From positions 138,822 to 202,821 of the forward strand of contig JADKIA010000029.1 in the NCBI GenBank assembly GCA_016721465.1: DNA of 64,000 bases. Reading direction: 5' to 3'. A model generated the notes under the pieces. It was not told the origin of the DNA and made no database searches. It saw only the letters and a program-made list of their open reading frames with translations. Below are positions 46,890-57,900 of this stretch, piece after piece (positions within the stretch are counted from its first letter, which is position 1; every line of letters starts with the position of its first letter). Position numbers and translations under genes: made by a program. The DNA is from Ideonella sp. GTDB taxonomy: Bacteria > Pseudomonadota > Gammaproteobacteria > Burkholderiales > Burkholderiaceae_C.

Positions 46890-49800
46890 TTACTCTTTGA
46901 AGCCGGGATCGCGGGGTTCGCCGATGGGGGAAATGGTGATGCGGCGGGCTTTGGACTTCTGTAGGGAACCGGCAGTCTTGAATACGTAAGTAAGCTCTTT
47001 GATGCGAGTCCGCTTGTCTACGTTGGCCTCCTGAAGGTCTGCAAAGGCAATAGTGCCAGCGGAATTTGCGTAGGCGACCCGGACCACGCGCGCGCGACCA
47101 TCATGTTCAAACTTCACCATGTCATCGATGATCAGTCGCATGACCAACGGCTTGCCGCTGACGCTGAACGCCGGGTGCCGCAAGCGCGCCACACCGTGCT
47201 TTCGCACTAACTGATAGGCCTCAAACGTGGAGATCACTTCCCCTTCCCATTTGCCCTTTTCGTTGCGCACAATCTCGATGCAATAGTTACTGTCACCCTT
47301 GTAGCCCTTGTATGGCCGCAGTTCACCATTGGGCAAGACACCATGGCGATCGCCTGCCTTGGCGCTGGTGAACTCGATGACCTTGAGGTTGTCCTCGACT
47401 CGCTCGCGCTTGCCTTCGACCAGCTTGTGAACGCTGACGCGGCCGTTGCCCAGCAGGCCATAGGCCGTGTCGTTGTGCATTGCGCCTTCATGACCATGAT
47501 CCGGCTTGTGGCTAACCCAGATGTTGTGGATGGCGCGATGGACGTGGTCGCGATAGTTGTCCCAGGGGAGCGGCATGTTCTCCACCAAGCGGTTGAGTTG
47601 CTGCTCGCGCGCGCTGGCACTGGCACGTGCGAATCGTTGCAGTAGTCCTTGGTCGGTAACCGCAACCACGCATGCGTCCACAGCGTGGTGCCGGTGATCG
47701 TTGCGATTCTTCTCGCCGTTCAAGCCCAATACGTCATTCAGCCCGAATTTGGCGCGCAGCATGGCCGTCATGCGACCGGGAATGACGCGGGTGTTCTGTG
47801 GGCAAATCAGACTCAGGTATTCGCGTGCAACCTTGCTCAAATGGCGGGTGTCGTTGAGAGCACGGGCCAGAAAGCCCTTGTCGTCCTTCAGCCAACGCTC
47901 CAAGCCGTCTTCAGCAAAGCGGGAGCGCTTGGGCAAGGGCATTTGCTTGGCGCGCTCAATGATGCCTTCGTAGGACCAACCCTGCGCCGCAAAGTCTTCA
48001 CGCGCCGTCCAGGGCGTCCGGTTGCCCTTGATGCGGTTGGCCTGTCGCATAGACACGGTCTTGTTGTTCAGGCTGTCATCCAATGTTTCAGAGAACGGCA
48101 GGATGTGCTCGATCTCCACCTGCTCGCTCAGCAGCATGCTGGCGCTGATTTGTACGCCGCTGTAGGGGCAGTGGCGGTCTGCGACGTCGTGGCTCAACTC
48201 TTCCCAGAGGATCATCTTCTGGATGTCGGCGGGGCGCACCCGCTCTTCGCTGATGGCCAGCACACCAGCAACGTCGGCACGCAGTCGGGCATTGCGCTGT
48301 TGATTCTTGGCCTGGCGCTCTTGATCTTCCCTTCGCTGTTCCAGGCTTTGCTTGAGATCGCGTGCCAGCTCGACGATCACCTCGCTGGGATGCCCATAGC
48401 GTCTGATGAGCGCGTTCACCACCAGTCGCACTTGATTCAGGCCAATGTGCACTGTGGGGTTGGCGATCTTGCCGTAGCGCCTTTCTTCGTTCTTGTCCAA
48501 CGGGTCACCGCTGCCAAAGCCAACGTGCCGTTGAAGTGCGATGCCGTAGTAGGGCAACTCAGGCAGGATTTCTCCGGTGGCGGCCGGGCTGATGTGGCTG
48601 TGGTGGTCAAAGCCGGCAGCAAGCACAGCCTTGTCGTAGGTCACGACATCGCGGCGCAACTCGGGAAGGATGCGCGCCAGGGCCTTGCCGCAGAGGCTGC
48701 CGTAACCTTCGGGCAGACCGACATTGGCGATGGCTTCAGCACGCAGTTCATCCACGCCGGTTTCGTCTTGCAGCCATTGCACGAGCCTGGCTTCGTTCTC
48801 TTCCTTGACGAGCTGCAGCACGATGCTGTCCTGTTTGGCATCGTCAAAGTCGAACCATGTACTGCCAAAGTAGGCGTTCTTGGACAGGATCGTGCCTGTG
48901 GTGTTGCCCTTGAGTTCCTGTCGCTTGGGGTCTTCGAAGTTGAACTGAACCGCGCCGCCCACGCCCAAAAGTTTCTTGATCTGCGTGAAGCTGCGCTTGC
49001 TGTCGCGCTCCAGCGCCTGGACGAGCACATCGCGTTGTGTCAAGGTGAGTGGTTCCTCCTTCAACCCTTCACGCAGGATGCGCAGGTTGTTGACCTCTTG
49101 AAGGATGCGAAAGCGCTGCGTGCTGGGCAAGGCCAACGGCGCGCGCTCTTCTTCCGGCATCAAGGTGCAGCACCCGGGCCTGACGGGTTTAAGCGGGCGC
49201 TGAAACAGCAGGCAGTAGCGCAACTCGGCTCGAGCGGCCTCGGTAAATTGCACGGGGTTGAGCTCGGCCTGCTTGGCCCATAGCGCATCAAACTCGGCCT
49301 CGATCATGGCGCGGTCGATGTACAGGTCGTAGCTCTTGTTGATCCTGGCTTTGCCGTCCTCACGGGCCACCTTGACCTCGCGGTAGCGGGCGCGGACGGT
49401 GGCGCCTGTCTTGTCGCGCTGATGAAGCCACTCGCCTACCGTGCGGCAACCGGTCTCCTTCATCGCCGCACGCAGTGTGTGGATGGCTTGCTTGAGGGCG
49501 CCGCTTTCGTTGTCCTTCTTGTCCGTCTTGCGGTTGCTCTTGAAGCCGCGGCGTTGGTTGATGTGGAACAGGGCGCGCGCGAACTCGGCCGGCGTGAGCA
49601 CTGCATCCAGTCCCAGCGCCCGCAGGGCGTAGGGATTGATGGTCTGTAGCGCCTTGCGCTCGTTCTCGTCCGCGGGAAAGAAGCCGTGCTCGACCAGAAG
49701 GCGCATCATCCGCGCCTTGCGTTTGAGCAGTCGGTCGCGCCTGCGCCGCATGGCCCTGGCTGCGCGCCGCGTGACGGCCAGCGATGAGCCGTCCTTGGGG

Positions 49801-49937
49801 TTGCGTCCGTCCGAGAAAATGCGCACTCCGGCCTTGATCACAGCACAGGGCTCGGCATTGGCATTCAGCCGGACCATCGCCCAGCCGAGTGAGGTTGAGC
49901 CCAGATCCAGCGCGAGCCGGTAGCGCATGCGGTTCAT
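46890..49937 (-). CDS. cas9: CRISPR-associated endonuclease Cas9, type II-C
   Basis: A compact 1,015-residue Cas9. RuvC-I is YRLALDLGSTSLGWAMVRL (Asp11), followed by the Arg-rich bridge helix RRAARAMRRRRDRLLKRKAR. RuvC-II is SEVIVELARDLKQS (Glu) and RuvC-III is NDHRHHAVDACVVAVT (His, Asp). HNH reads EQVEIEHILPFSETLDDSLN with the general-base His and the later Asn; the residue before His is Glu where Asp is common. The size and the lack of cas4/csn2 define II-C. AGGGGG lies 7 bp before the ATG at 49937. The tracrRNA is divergent from it. The PAM cannot be inferred from sequence alone. Confidence 0.97.
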   Translation of the reverse strand: MNRMRYRLALDLGSTSLGWAMVRLNANAEPCAVIKAGVRIFSDGRNPKDGSSLAVTRRAARAMRRRRDRLLKRKARMMRLLVEHGFFPADENERKALQTINPYALRALGLDAVLTPAEFARALFHINQRRGFKSNRKTDKKDNESGALKQAIHTLRAAMKETGCRTVGEWLHQRDKTGATVRARYREVKVAREDGKARINKSYDLYIDRAMIEAEFDALWAKQAELNPVQFTEAARAELRYCLLFQRPLKPVRPGCCTLMPEEERAPLALPSTQRFRILQEVNNLRILREGLKEEPLTLTQRDVLVQALERDSKRSFTQIKKLLGVGGAVQFNFEDPKRQELKGNTTGTILSKNAYFGSTWFDFDDAKQDSIVLQLVKEENEARLVQWLQDETGVDELRAEAIANVGLPEGYGSLCGKALARILPELRRDVVTYDKAVLAAGFDHHSHISPAATGEILPELPYYGIALQRHVGFGSGDPLDKNEERRYGKIANPTVHIGLNQVRLVVNALIRRYGHPSEVIVELARDLKQSLEQRREDQERQAKNQQRNARLRADVAGVLAISEERVRPADIQKMILWEELSHDVADRHCPYSGVQISASMLLSEQVEIEHILPFSETLDDSLNNKTVSMRQANRIKGNRTPWTAREDFAAQGWSYEGIIERAKQMPLPKRSRFAEDGLERWLKDDKGFLARALNDTRHLSKVAREYLSLICPQNTRVIPGRMTAMLRAKFGLNDVLGLNGEKNRNDHRHHAVDACVVAVTDQGLLQRFARASASAREQQLNRLVENMPLPWDNYRDHVHRAIHNIWVSHKPDHGHEGAMHNDTAYGLLGNGRVSVHKLVEGKRERVEDNLKVIEFTSAKAGDRHGVLPNGELRPYKGYKGDSNYCIEIVRNEKGKWEGEVISTFEAYQLVRKHGVARLRHPAFSVSGKPLVMRLIIDDMVKFEHDGRARVVRVAYANSAGTIAFADLQEANVDKRTRIKELTYVFKTAGSLQKSKARRITISPIGEPRDPGFKE

Positions 49938-49978
49938 GTCATCCCCCTGCGTCTCGGCGACGCTGGTTTTCAGTGGCG

Positions 49979-50080
49979 TGCTAAAGTCTAGTCGCTACGC
50001 GATTGGGAAATGCGCTCTGGACGCTAACAAGCAGAAAGATGCACCAAATGGAAGGCCGCTATATGCGGCCTTCGTCATTC
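49979..50080 (+). ncRNA. tracrRNA with extended -10 promoter, anti-repeat and terminator hairpin
   Basis: GCGATTGGGAAATGCGCTCTG (49999-50019) is the exact complement of repeat positions 9-29; CTAAC at 50024-50028 pairs with the GTT start of the repeat after a bulge. An upstream AGTCTAG (49985-49991) matches the other repeat end, split off by TCGCTAC. TGCTAAAGT (49979-49987) is an extended -10, which would start the RNA near 49994. Downstream, GAAGGCCGC (50052-50060) and its complement (50066-50074) form a 9-bp stem closing the RNA at about 50080. The divergent position from cas9 and plus-strand orientation match II-C systems. Confidence 0.88.
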
Positions 50081-50167
50081 CCGTAACAGATCCTGGCCTC
50101 GGGTGAGCCAGCGCAGCCAGTGGGTACCGGTGGCTCGCCACCGGGCTGCGGGCAGGGCCCGGTGTTC

Positions 50168-50764
50168 TTACATCAGAAAGCTCGGTCCTGCCACATGCCA
50201 CCCCTCGACCGGCAGCTCGCCGCCGGCCGGCGCATCGGCCGGCTGCAGGCCCAGCAAGGCGATGGCGCGGTTTTGCAACTGGGCCGCGTCGTCGTGGTCG
50301 CCGCAGCGGTTGAACACATCGCTCACGCGCAGCAGCACCTTCACCTCCCAGTGGGCATCGGTGGTCTGGCCTGCCAGTTGAGCGGCCTCGAAGGCATGGG
50401 TGCGGGCGCGCTCGAGGGCGCCCTGGCAGGTCGGATCATCGTGGCCGTGGGCCGCCTCGGCCTGGCTGACGGCCAGCTCAGACAACTCGCACAGCAGGTC
50501 CACGCGCACGTCCACGCAGGGGATCAAGGCGGACCAGCCCAGCGCCTTGTCCAGGTGGGACTCGGCCGACGAGAGCTCGTGCAGCGCCTTCAGGCAGCGC
50601 GCCACCTGGGTGTTGGCCTGGCACATGTCGTGCGGTTTCGCGAAAGCCTTGGCCAGATCCAGCACGCGCTGGGCCAACTGCAGGGCTTGGCGGGCGACGG
50701 CCGCGGGGGCTGCCAGCGGCGAAACAGGGGTGGCTGTGGTGTTCATGGCGTCGATGCTAGGCAT
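50168..50764 (-). CDS. Hypothetical TPR-like helical protein
   Basis: A 198-residue protein of alternating amphipathic helices with repeats spaced about 35-40 residues: VARQALQLAQRVLDLAKAFA, RCLKALHELSSAESHLDKAL, LLCELSELAVSQAEAAHG and LLRVSDVFNRCGDHDDAAQL. The pattern suggests a TPR solenoid, but I do not recognise a named family. Starts at 50764 or six codons later (MNTTATPVSP) are both possible. It is convergent toward the tracrRNA; a GC hairpin (CCGGTGG/CCACCGG, 50127-50144) lies beyond its stop. Confidence 0.65.
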   Translation of the reverse strand: MPSIDAMNTTATPVSPLAAPAAVARQALQLAQRVLDLAKAFAKPHDMCQANTQVARCLKALHELSSAESHLDKALGWSALIPCVDVRVDLLCELSELAVSQAEAAHGHDDPTCQGALERARTHAFEAAQLAGQTTDAHWEVKVLLRVSDVFNRCGDHDDAAQLQNRAIALLGLQPADAPAGGELPVEGWHVAGPSFLM

Positions 50765-50910
50765 GCCGGGGTGGTTTGCCTTCCCCGCGTCCCGGGGGCC
50801 GGTGGTGGCCGCTGCGTGATCCGCAGCACGGGGGACGAGCGCGCGTTTTCCTGAAGGCGTGGCGTCAGTTGCGTCTGCACAATGCCCTGGATCCCCTGTC
50901 TGGAGGGCCG

Positions 50911-51938
50911 ATGGCCGTCTCGTTGCTCTCTGTCGCGCGTGTTGCGGGCCTGCTGGCGGTGCTGCTGCTGGCCTGCGGCGGCGCCGTGGCGCAGGTGGTG
51001 ATCACGGTCTCGTCCTGGCTACCGCCGGCGCATGCGCTGTCCGAGGCGCAGCGGGACTGGTGCGCGCTGCTCGATCGCAAGACCGCGGGCAAGGCACGCT
51101 GCAATGTGCTGACACGGGCGGTGAGCGCGCCGGCGGGCACCTTCGACGCGGTGCGCCAGGGCCAGGTGGACCTGTCCTTCACCGCCCAGGGCCTCACGCC
51201 CGGGCGCTTCGTCACGCCTCAGCTGGCGGAATTCCCGTTCCTGGGCGACACGGCCGAGGCCGTGTCGGTGGGCTACCAGCGCAGTTTTGCGCGCACGCCG
51301 GCCATGGCCGACGAGCACAAGGGCGTGAAGGTGCTGGCGGTCTTTGCCCAAGGCCCGGGCGTGGCCTTCAACACAAGCGGCCCCTGCTGCGCTGGGACGA
51401 TCTGCTGGCACTGAAGTGGCGTGTCGATGCTGGGGCGCCGCAGGAGCTCGGCAAGGCGCTGGGCCTGAACATCACGACCACCGCGCCCACCGAGAGCTAC
51501 GAGTTGCCGTCCACCGGCACCATGGACGGCACGCTGTTTCCGGCCGAGGCGATGGAGAGCTTCAAGATCGACCGGCTGGTGCGCCATGCCACCACCTTTC
51601 CGGGCGGGCTGTACAACACCAGCCATGTGTTCATGATGAACGCCGGCAAGTACGAAGGCCTGCCGGCCGACGTGCGGCAGGTGGTGGACGAGTTGTCGGG
51701 CGAGTTCGCCGCGCGGCTGTTCGGCAAGGCCTGGGACAAGGCGGATCGTCGCGGCCTGGCCTATCTGCAGGCCAACGGCGTGGTGTTCACGAAGGCGGAC
51801 CCGGCCATGGTCAAGGCCGTATCCGATCGCACGGCCGCCTGGGTGGAGGCCTGGGCCCGCGCTGCCGAGGCCAAGGGCATGAAGGACCCCAAGAAGGCCC
51901 TGGCCGACCTGCGCGCCGACATCGCCCGCCTCAGGTGA
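50911..51938 (+). pseudogene. TRAP transporter substrate-binding protein DctP, one frameshift
   Basis: The signal peptide (VARVAGLLAVLLLACGGAVA) is followed by ITVSSWLPPAHALSEAQRDW, then GTFDAVRQGQVDLSFTAQGL, which is typical of DctP-family TRAP receptors. The frame is lost near 51,374 after VAFNTS and resumes one base later with RPLLRWDDLLALKWRVDAGA, GTMDGTLFPAEAMESFKIDR and GLYNTSHVFMMNAGKYEGLP to the TGA at 51936-51938. Restoring one base gives about 342 residues. Members bind organic acids in the periplasm. TRAP membrane subunits are absent. GAGG precedes the ATG. Confidence 0.85.
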
Positions 51939-52514
51939 CCTGACCGGCCTTGCCGCTGGCCATCGGCCGCCGCCCCTTGGCCGGCTTGGCGCGCCACTTG
52001 TACAGGCGCCAGCCGAGCAGCACGGCCACCACGGCCGCGTAGACGGCCCACTCGCCGAAGTTGTGCTTGGCCGCGCGCATCCAGAAGAAGTGCAGCAGGC
52101 CCAGCAACACCACGGCGTACACGGCACGGTGCAGTCGCTTCCAGCGCGCCGGGCCCATGGTGCGCATGGCGCGGTTGAACGAGGTGGCGGCCAGGGGCGT
52201 CATCAGCAGCAGTGCAGCGGTGCCGACCAGGATGAAGGGGCGCTTGGGGATGTCGCGCAGGATGTCGCCGACCTCGAAGCTCATGTCCAGCCAGGCATAA
52301 CACAGGAAGTGAATGACGGCATAGAAGTAGGAGTGACGGCCAGCGTGAGGCACAGAAAGCGCAGCACCCAATCACCGCTGCCACGCAGCAGGGCTTCGGC
52401 CGGGTTGGCGCCCAGCGTGTCGGCGATCGCCCCCCACAGCAGCTGGGCAAAAGGCAGCAATGCCAGGGTGAACAGCACCGGCTTGGCGGCCGGGTGGATC
52501 AGCAGCTTGTTCAT
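51931..52514 (-). pseudogene. msrQ: MsrQ haem-binding membrane subunit, internally deleted
   Basis: The N-terminal part (NKLLIHPAAKPVLFTLALLP, LRGSGDWVLRFLCLTLAVTP) and C-terminal part (FYAVIHFLCYAWLDMSFEVG, RLHRAVYAVVLLGLLHFFWM) are typical of MsrQ/YedZ, the quinol-linked cytochrome b that feeds electrons to MsrP. Between LTLAVTP and FYAVIHF about 20-25 residues that normally carry the LRRMLGL segment are missing and the frame changes near 52,335. This is larger than the single-base indels nearby and looks like a real deletion or assembly collapse. Its 3' end overlaps the end of the convergent dctP by 8 bp. Confidence 0.8.
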
Positions 52515-52584
52515 GGTGGTTCCGTGGGGCCGGGGCATGGGGCGCACCAAGCTGGGCGCCCCGCAGCGGTCTGCGCCACCGGGT

Positions 52585-53563
<979 letters not shown>

Positions 53564-53702
53564 GGTGGCTCCGTGAAAGGTGACGACGATCAGTCGCAGG
53601 GGACGCCCAAACCTTACGCATGGCGGATGTCGGTGATTCCATCACGCCACACAAAGGGCCTGCTGGCGTATCGGGCCGGCGCGCAGCCGGCCGCGCCCAG
53701 GC

Positions 53703-55054
53703 TCACACCTCGCCGTAGGAGTGCAGGCCCGACAGGAACATGTTCACGCCCAGGAAGGCGAAGGTGGTGACCACCAACCCGGACAGCGCCCACCACGCCG
53801 ACAGGCTGCCGCGCAGGCCCTTCATCAGCCGCATGTGCAACCAGGGCGGCGTAGTTCAGCCACACGATCAGGGCCCAGGTCTCCTTCGGGTCCCAGCTCC
53901 AGTAGCCACCCCAGGCTTCGGCGGCCCAGAAGGCACCCAGGATGGTGGCGATGGTGAAGAAGGCGAAGCCCACGGCGATGGACTTGTACATCAGGTCGTC
54001 CAGCACTTCGGGCGCGGGCAGGCGGGCGGCGATGCGTCGGCGCACCGCCAGGATGCCGCCGACGATCAGCACGCTGATGCCGGCATAGACGATCCAGTAG
54101 TTCAGCGACGGGCTGAGCTTGGCGGTACGGAACACGATGGGCTCGAAGCACAGCACCACGCCCAGCAGGCCCAGCGGCGCGAGCTTCCACCAGCGTGTTT
54201 CGGTGGCGCTGCGCTGGATCAGGTAGGCGAAGGCCACCATCGCGGCCAGTGCGAAAGTGCCGTAGCCGATGAAGTTGGCCGGCACGTGCAGCTTCATCCA
54301 CCAGCTCTGCAGCGCGGGCACCAGCGGCTGGATCTCCTGCGCGCCGCGTTCCACCGTGTACCAGAGCAGGAAGCCCACTGCGGCACTGACCACCAGCATC
54401 ACGAAGGCACCCAGCGCCCTGGTGCGGTAGTGCTGCTCGTAGTACAGGTAGAACCCGGCCGTGAGCCAGCAGAACAGCACGAACACCTCGTACAGGTTGC
54501 TCACCGGGATGTGGCCGATGTCGGGCCCGATCTGGTGGCTCTCGTACCAGCGCACCAGCGTGCCGATCAACGCCATGGCCACACCGGCCCAGGTGAAGCG
54601 CGAGCCGAGCTTCTGCGCGGTGTTGTCGTCCTGGCCAACAAACAAGCCGATCCAATACATCACGGTGCCGATGAAGAACAGCACACCCATCCACAGGATC
54701 GCGCTCTGGCTGGACAGGAAGTACTGCGAGCAGGAACACCTGCTCGGCCTGCGCCAGTCGGCGCCGTATTGGTCGGTGGCGCGGCCGTACAGGTTGATCG
54801 CCAGCAGTGTGGCCGCGCCCACCCCGATGCTCAGGCCGCGCAGCGCACCCCAGGCCCAACCCAAGGCGATCAAGGCGGGCACGCTGCCCAGCAGGATGCC
54901 CTTCTCGTAGCCGTCCATCGATGCGCCATAACGCCAAAAAGCATAGGTTGCTGCGCTGGCCACCAGCGAGGCAAACAACGCGTCTTGCGCGCTGCGCTGC
55001 TTCAGCCGGGCGAGCAGGCCGGGTTGGCCGACCGCCAGGGTGTGGGTGTTCAGT
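53703..55054 (-). pseudogene. ccsB: Cytochrome c biogenesis protein CcsB (ResC/CcsA family), frameshifted
   Basis: A polytopic haem-handling protein with the tryptophan-rich WWD motif region AAEAWGGYWSWDPKETWALI, conserved LHVPANFIGYGTFALAAMVA and PVSNLYEVFVLFCWLTAG. It delivers haem for cytochrome c ligation (system II) together with ResB. Three problems are visible: an extra base near 55,053 destroys the ATGA stop/start overlap with resB so that the two read as one frame; compensating indels near 54,735-54,765; and an extra C near 53,853, after which the tail VTTFAFLGVNMFLSGLHSYG ends at 53703 in another frame. Confidence 0.85.
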
Positions 55055-57156
55055 GCGGCGTCCTTCACGAGCTCGGCCTTCAATGATTCGAATTCGGCAT
55101 CGGCGTCCAGCGTGCGCCGCGTGGTGGACAAGGCGGCCCGCACACGCGTGCCGCCTTCGATGGGCTGCAGCCAGATCCACAGCCGGCGCTCGCGAATGTA
55201 GAGCATGGCGAACACCCCCAGGATCAGCAGCACCGCGCCAAGGTACACCAGCTTCTGCCCGGTGCCCGCGTGACCCGGAAGACACTGGCCTGCACCTGCG
55301 TGAAGTCGTTGAGCTGCAGCAGCACGGGGCGGGGTAGAACGCGGCGTCGGACAGCGCCAGCACCGTCTGCTGCATGAACGCGCGCTGGCCTCGCCCGCTT
55401 GCATCGGCCCCAGGCCGGCCCGCTCGCGCGCCAGCGTGGTCAGCTCGGCCAGGCCGCCATCGAGCATGCGCAGCCAAGCCAGTGATCTGCTCGCGCTCGC
55501 TGGCCGGCACGGTGTCTTCCACGAACTGCGCCAGCGCGCTGAGACCGCCGAGGGCGTCCGTGCCTGGCTTGGCCGCGGCACCCGCGAACACCGTCAGCAC
55601 GCGCTGGGCGCTGATCTGCAGCTGCTCGGCCATCTGCGGCTGGCCGGTGGGCGTGGCCTTGGCCACGTAGCGGCGCACGGCCTGGTCGCGCTGGGCCGGG
55701 TCGTGCAGCGCCACCTGGATGCGCAGCCAGCCTTCGAGGCCGCCGTGCTCATCGGCCGGATGCGCAGGTAGCGAAAGGGCTCGTTCCGGTCCTTCGCGCA
55801 CGCCGGCCAGAACACCCGCTGCCCGTCCACGTCCACCGGTGCCATGTAGTTGCTGAACTCGCGTTTCTGGCCGCTGGCGTCCACCAGCTTGTAGTTGAAG
55901 GACGGGCCGACGTTGCGCAGCGCCTTCGTGTCGCCCACCGGCTTGGCGCCCAGAGCCCAGGTGCTTGCGCAGCGAATCCACCAGGTCCACCTTGCGAACG
56001 TCGGTGCCGCGGTCGCCGGCGGCTCGTCGCGACCGGCCAGGTTCTCGACGTTGATCACCCGCAGTGCGCTGAATTCGATGGTTTGCTTCGGCGTGCCCTC
56101 GGCCGTCGCCAGCGGCGCCGATTGGCCCACCGTGCCTTGCAGGTCGAAGGGCTGGCCACCGGCCAGCGGCCAGGCGCGCAGTCTGAGCTGGCTGCCACCG
56201 TCGTCGAAGCTGCTCTGGTAGAGGTTCATGCCGCGGTGATGAAGCGGCTCGTTCACCTTCACCGTGGCGGCCGTCTGCTGGCCGGTGTCGCGATCGTGGA
56301 TCACCACCTCGCTGGCGAACAGCTTGGGCATGCCGGTGTCGTAGTACTCGACGATGAACTTCTTCAGCTCCACGTCGAAGGGCAGGGGCTGCAGCACGAT
56401 GCCATCGGACAGGCTGAGGACGGCCGTGCCGGCACGCGCGCCTTCCGGCACCAGCAGGCTGCCGCGGAAGCTGGGGTTGGTGGGCGACAGCACATGCTGT
56501 GCAGGCACGTCCTTGATCAGCCCGGCACCTTGGTAGGCCGCCTTGTCGCCGAGCGCCATTTGGGCCCGCACGATCAAGTCGCCATCGAGCAGGCCACCCA
56601 GGCAGATCAGCACGATGGCCGAGTGCGCCGCCAGTAGCCCAGCTTGTGCGCCATGCCCTTGCGCGCCGCCACCATGGTGCCGCTGTCGCGCACCTGGGCG
56701 CGTGCCGTCCAGCCGCGCGCGGCCAGCAGGGCGGACGCGCGCTGCATCGCGGCCTCCGGTGCCAGCGCCCAATGCACGTGCAGCTTGTGGTGGAAGGCGG
56801 CGAGCGAGCTCTCGCGGAGGCTTTCCTTGTGGCTGCGCAGCTCCTGCAGGACCTTGGGCGTGTTGCGCGCGATGCCAGGCTCGTGGAAGTGACCAGGAAA
56901 GCCATGATCAGCAGGAACCACCAAGGCGAGGCGCTGTACGGCCCACGGTGCCGAACACCTCGGCCCAGAACGGCCCGAACTGGTTGACGTAGCTGTTGTA
57001 GGGCTCGTGCTGCTTGACGACCGTGCCGATGACCGAGGCGATGCAGATCAGCGTGAGCAGCGCAATGGCAAAGCGCATCGACGACAGCAGCTCGACCAGT
57101 TCGCGCCCGGTGCGGGCCGGCGGTCGACCCGGGGCGCCGGAGGATGCGGATGACAT
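55050..57156 (-). pseudogene. resB: Cytochrome c biogenesis protein ResB, multiple frameshifts
   Basis: The N-terminus (RELVELLSSMRFAIALLTLI, CIASVIGTVVKQHEPYNSYV) and the periplasmic part (AIVLICLGGLLDGDLIVRAQ, VEYYDTGMPKLFASEVVIHD, HHRGMNLYQSSFDDGG) are ResB; the last helix region QKLVYLGAVLLILGVFAMLY and IRERRLWIWLQP closes it. ResB, with CcsB, exports and presents haem to apocytochromes. The pieces fall in at least four successive frame changes (near 56,937, 56,905, 56,640, 55,975-55,750 and 55,580). The stop TGA at 55050-55052 overlaps the ccsB start once the extra base near 55,053 is removed. Confidence 0.82.
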
Positions 57157-57188
57157 GGGGGCGTTATCCCGGTGCGCGCCGCGGACAG

Positions 57189-57215
57189 AAAAGGCCGGTC
57201 AGCGACCGGCCTTTT
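57189..57215 (-). terminator. Intrinsic terminator after the cytochrome c gene
   Basis: A perfect 12-bp stem, AAAAGGCCGGTC and its complement GACCGGCCTTTT, with a three-base AGC loop. Both strands end in TTTT. It lies 23 bp beyond the end of the leftward cytochrome c gene and 33 bp before the resB start, so it should separate the two transcription units. Confidence 0.85.
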
Positions 57216-57237
57216 GCGTGGGCGAGCGCGAACCGGC

Positions 57238-57850
57238 TCAGCGCAGCCCGGCCCATGTAGTCGGCCACGGCCTTGATTTTCCTTGTCGCTCATGCGCGCA
57301 GCGATGGTCAGCATCATCGGGCATTGCCGCGGGTGCCGGCACGAGGCGACCAGCTGCGCTTCGGTGTAGTCGGCGTGCTGGCCCGCAGCGCGGGAACTGG
57401 GACGGGATGCCGGCACCCGTGGGGCTGTGGCAGCCGGCGCGGGCAGGCACCTGCTTGGCCATGATGCCGCCGCGGTAGATCTTCTCGCCCAGCAGCACCG
57501 TGTCCCGCCCTTGCTGAAGCCGGGCTTGGCCTCCTTGCTGGCATAGAACGCGGTGACGTTGCGGATGTCCTCGTCGGTCAATGTGGACGCCATGCCGGTC
57601 ATCACCGGGTTGGCGCGCTTGCCGGACTTGAATTCGTGCAGTTGCTTGGCCAGGTAGTCGGCGTGCTGGCCGGCGATGATGGGGTTGGCGGGCACGCCGC
57701 GCGAGCCATCGGCCGTGTGGCAGGCGCCACAGACCTGGGTGGATTTCTCCTGGCCCTTCGCCAGATCGCCTTAGCGGGCGCCTTGGCTTCATTGGCAAAC
57801 GAGGGCGCAGCGAGGGCGGCGAGCAGCGTCAGGGCAAGCAGCGACTTCAT
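57238..57850 (-). pseudogene. Di-haem cytochrome c (c4-like), frameshifted
   Basis: A signal peptide (SLLALTLLAALAAPSFANEA) is followed by two cytochrome c modules in different frames. The first (VPANPIIAGQHADYLAKQLH, EFKSGKRANPVMTGMAS, TDEDIRNVTAFYAS) belongs to the c4 family, and the second has LLGEKIYRGGIMAKQVPA, a CxxCH-type haem site recoverable in the other frame (CAGCHSPTG-like), and AQLVA. Cytochrome c4 carries electrons to terminal oxidases in the periplasm and would be matured by the ResB/CcsB encoded next door. Breaks lie near 57,770, 57,505, 57,395 and 57,255. Confidence 0.82.
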
Positions 57851-57900
57851 GTCGTGGGACCTTGGGAGTTTGGGCAAACCCGCAGATTTTACAATGCTCC

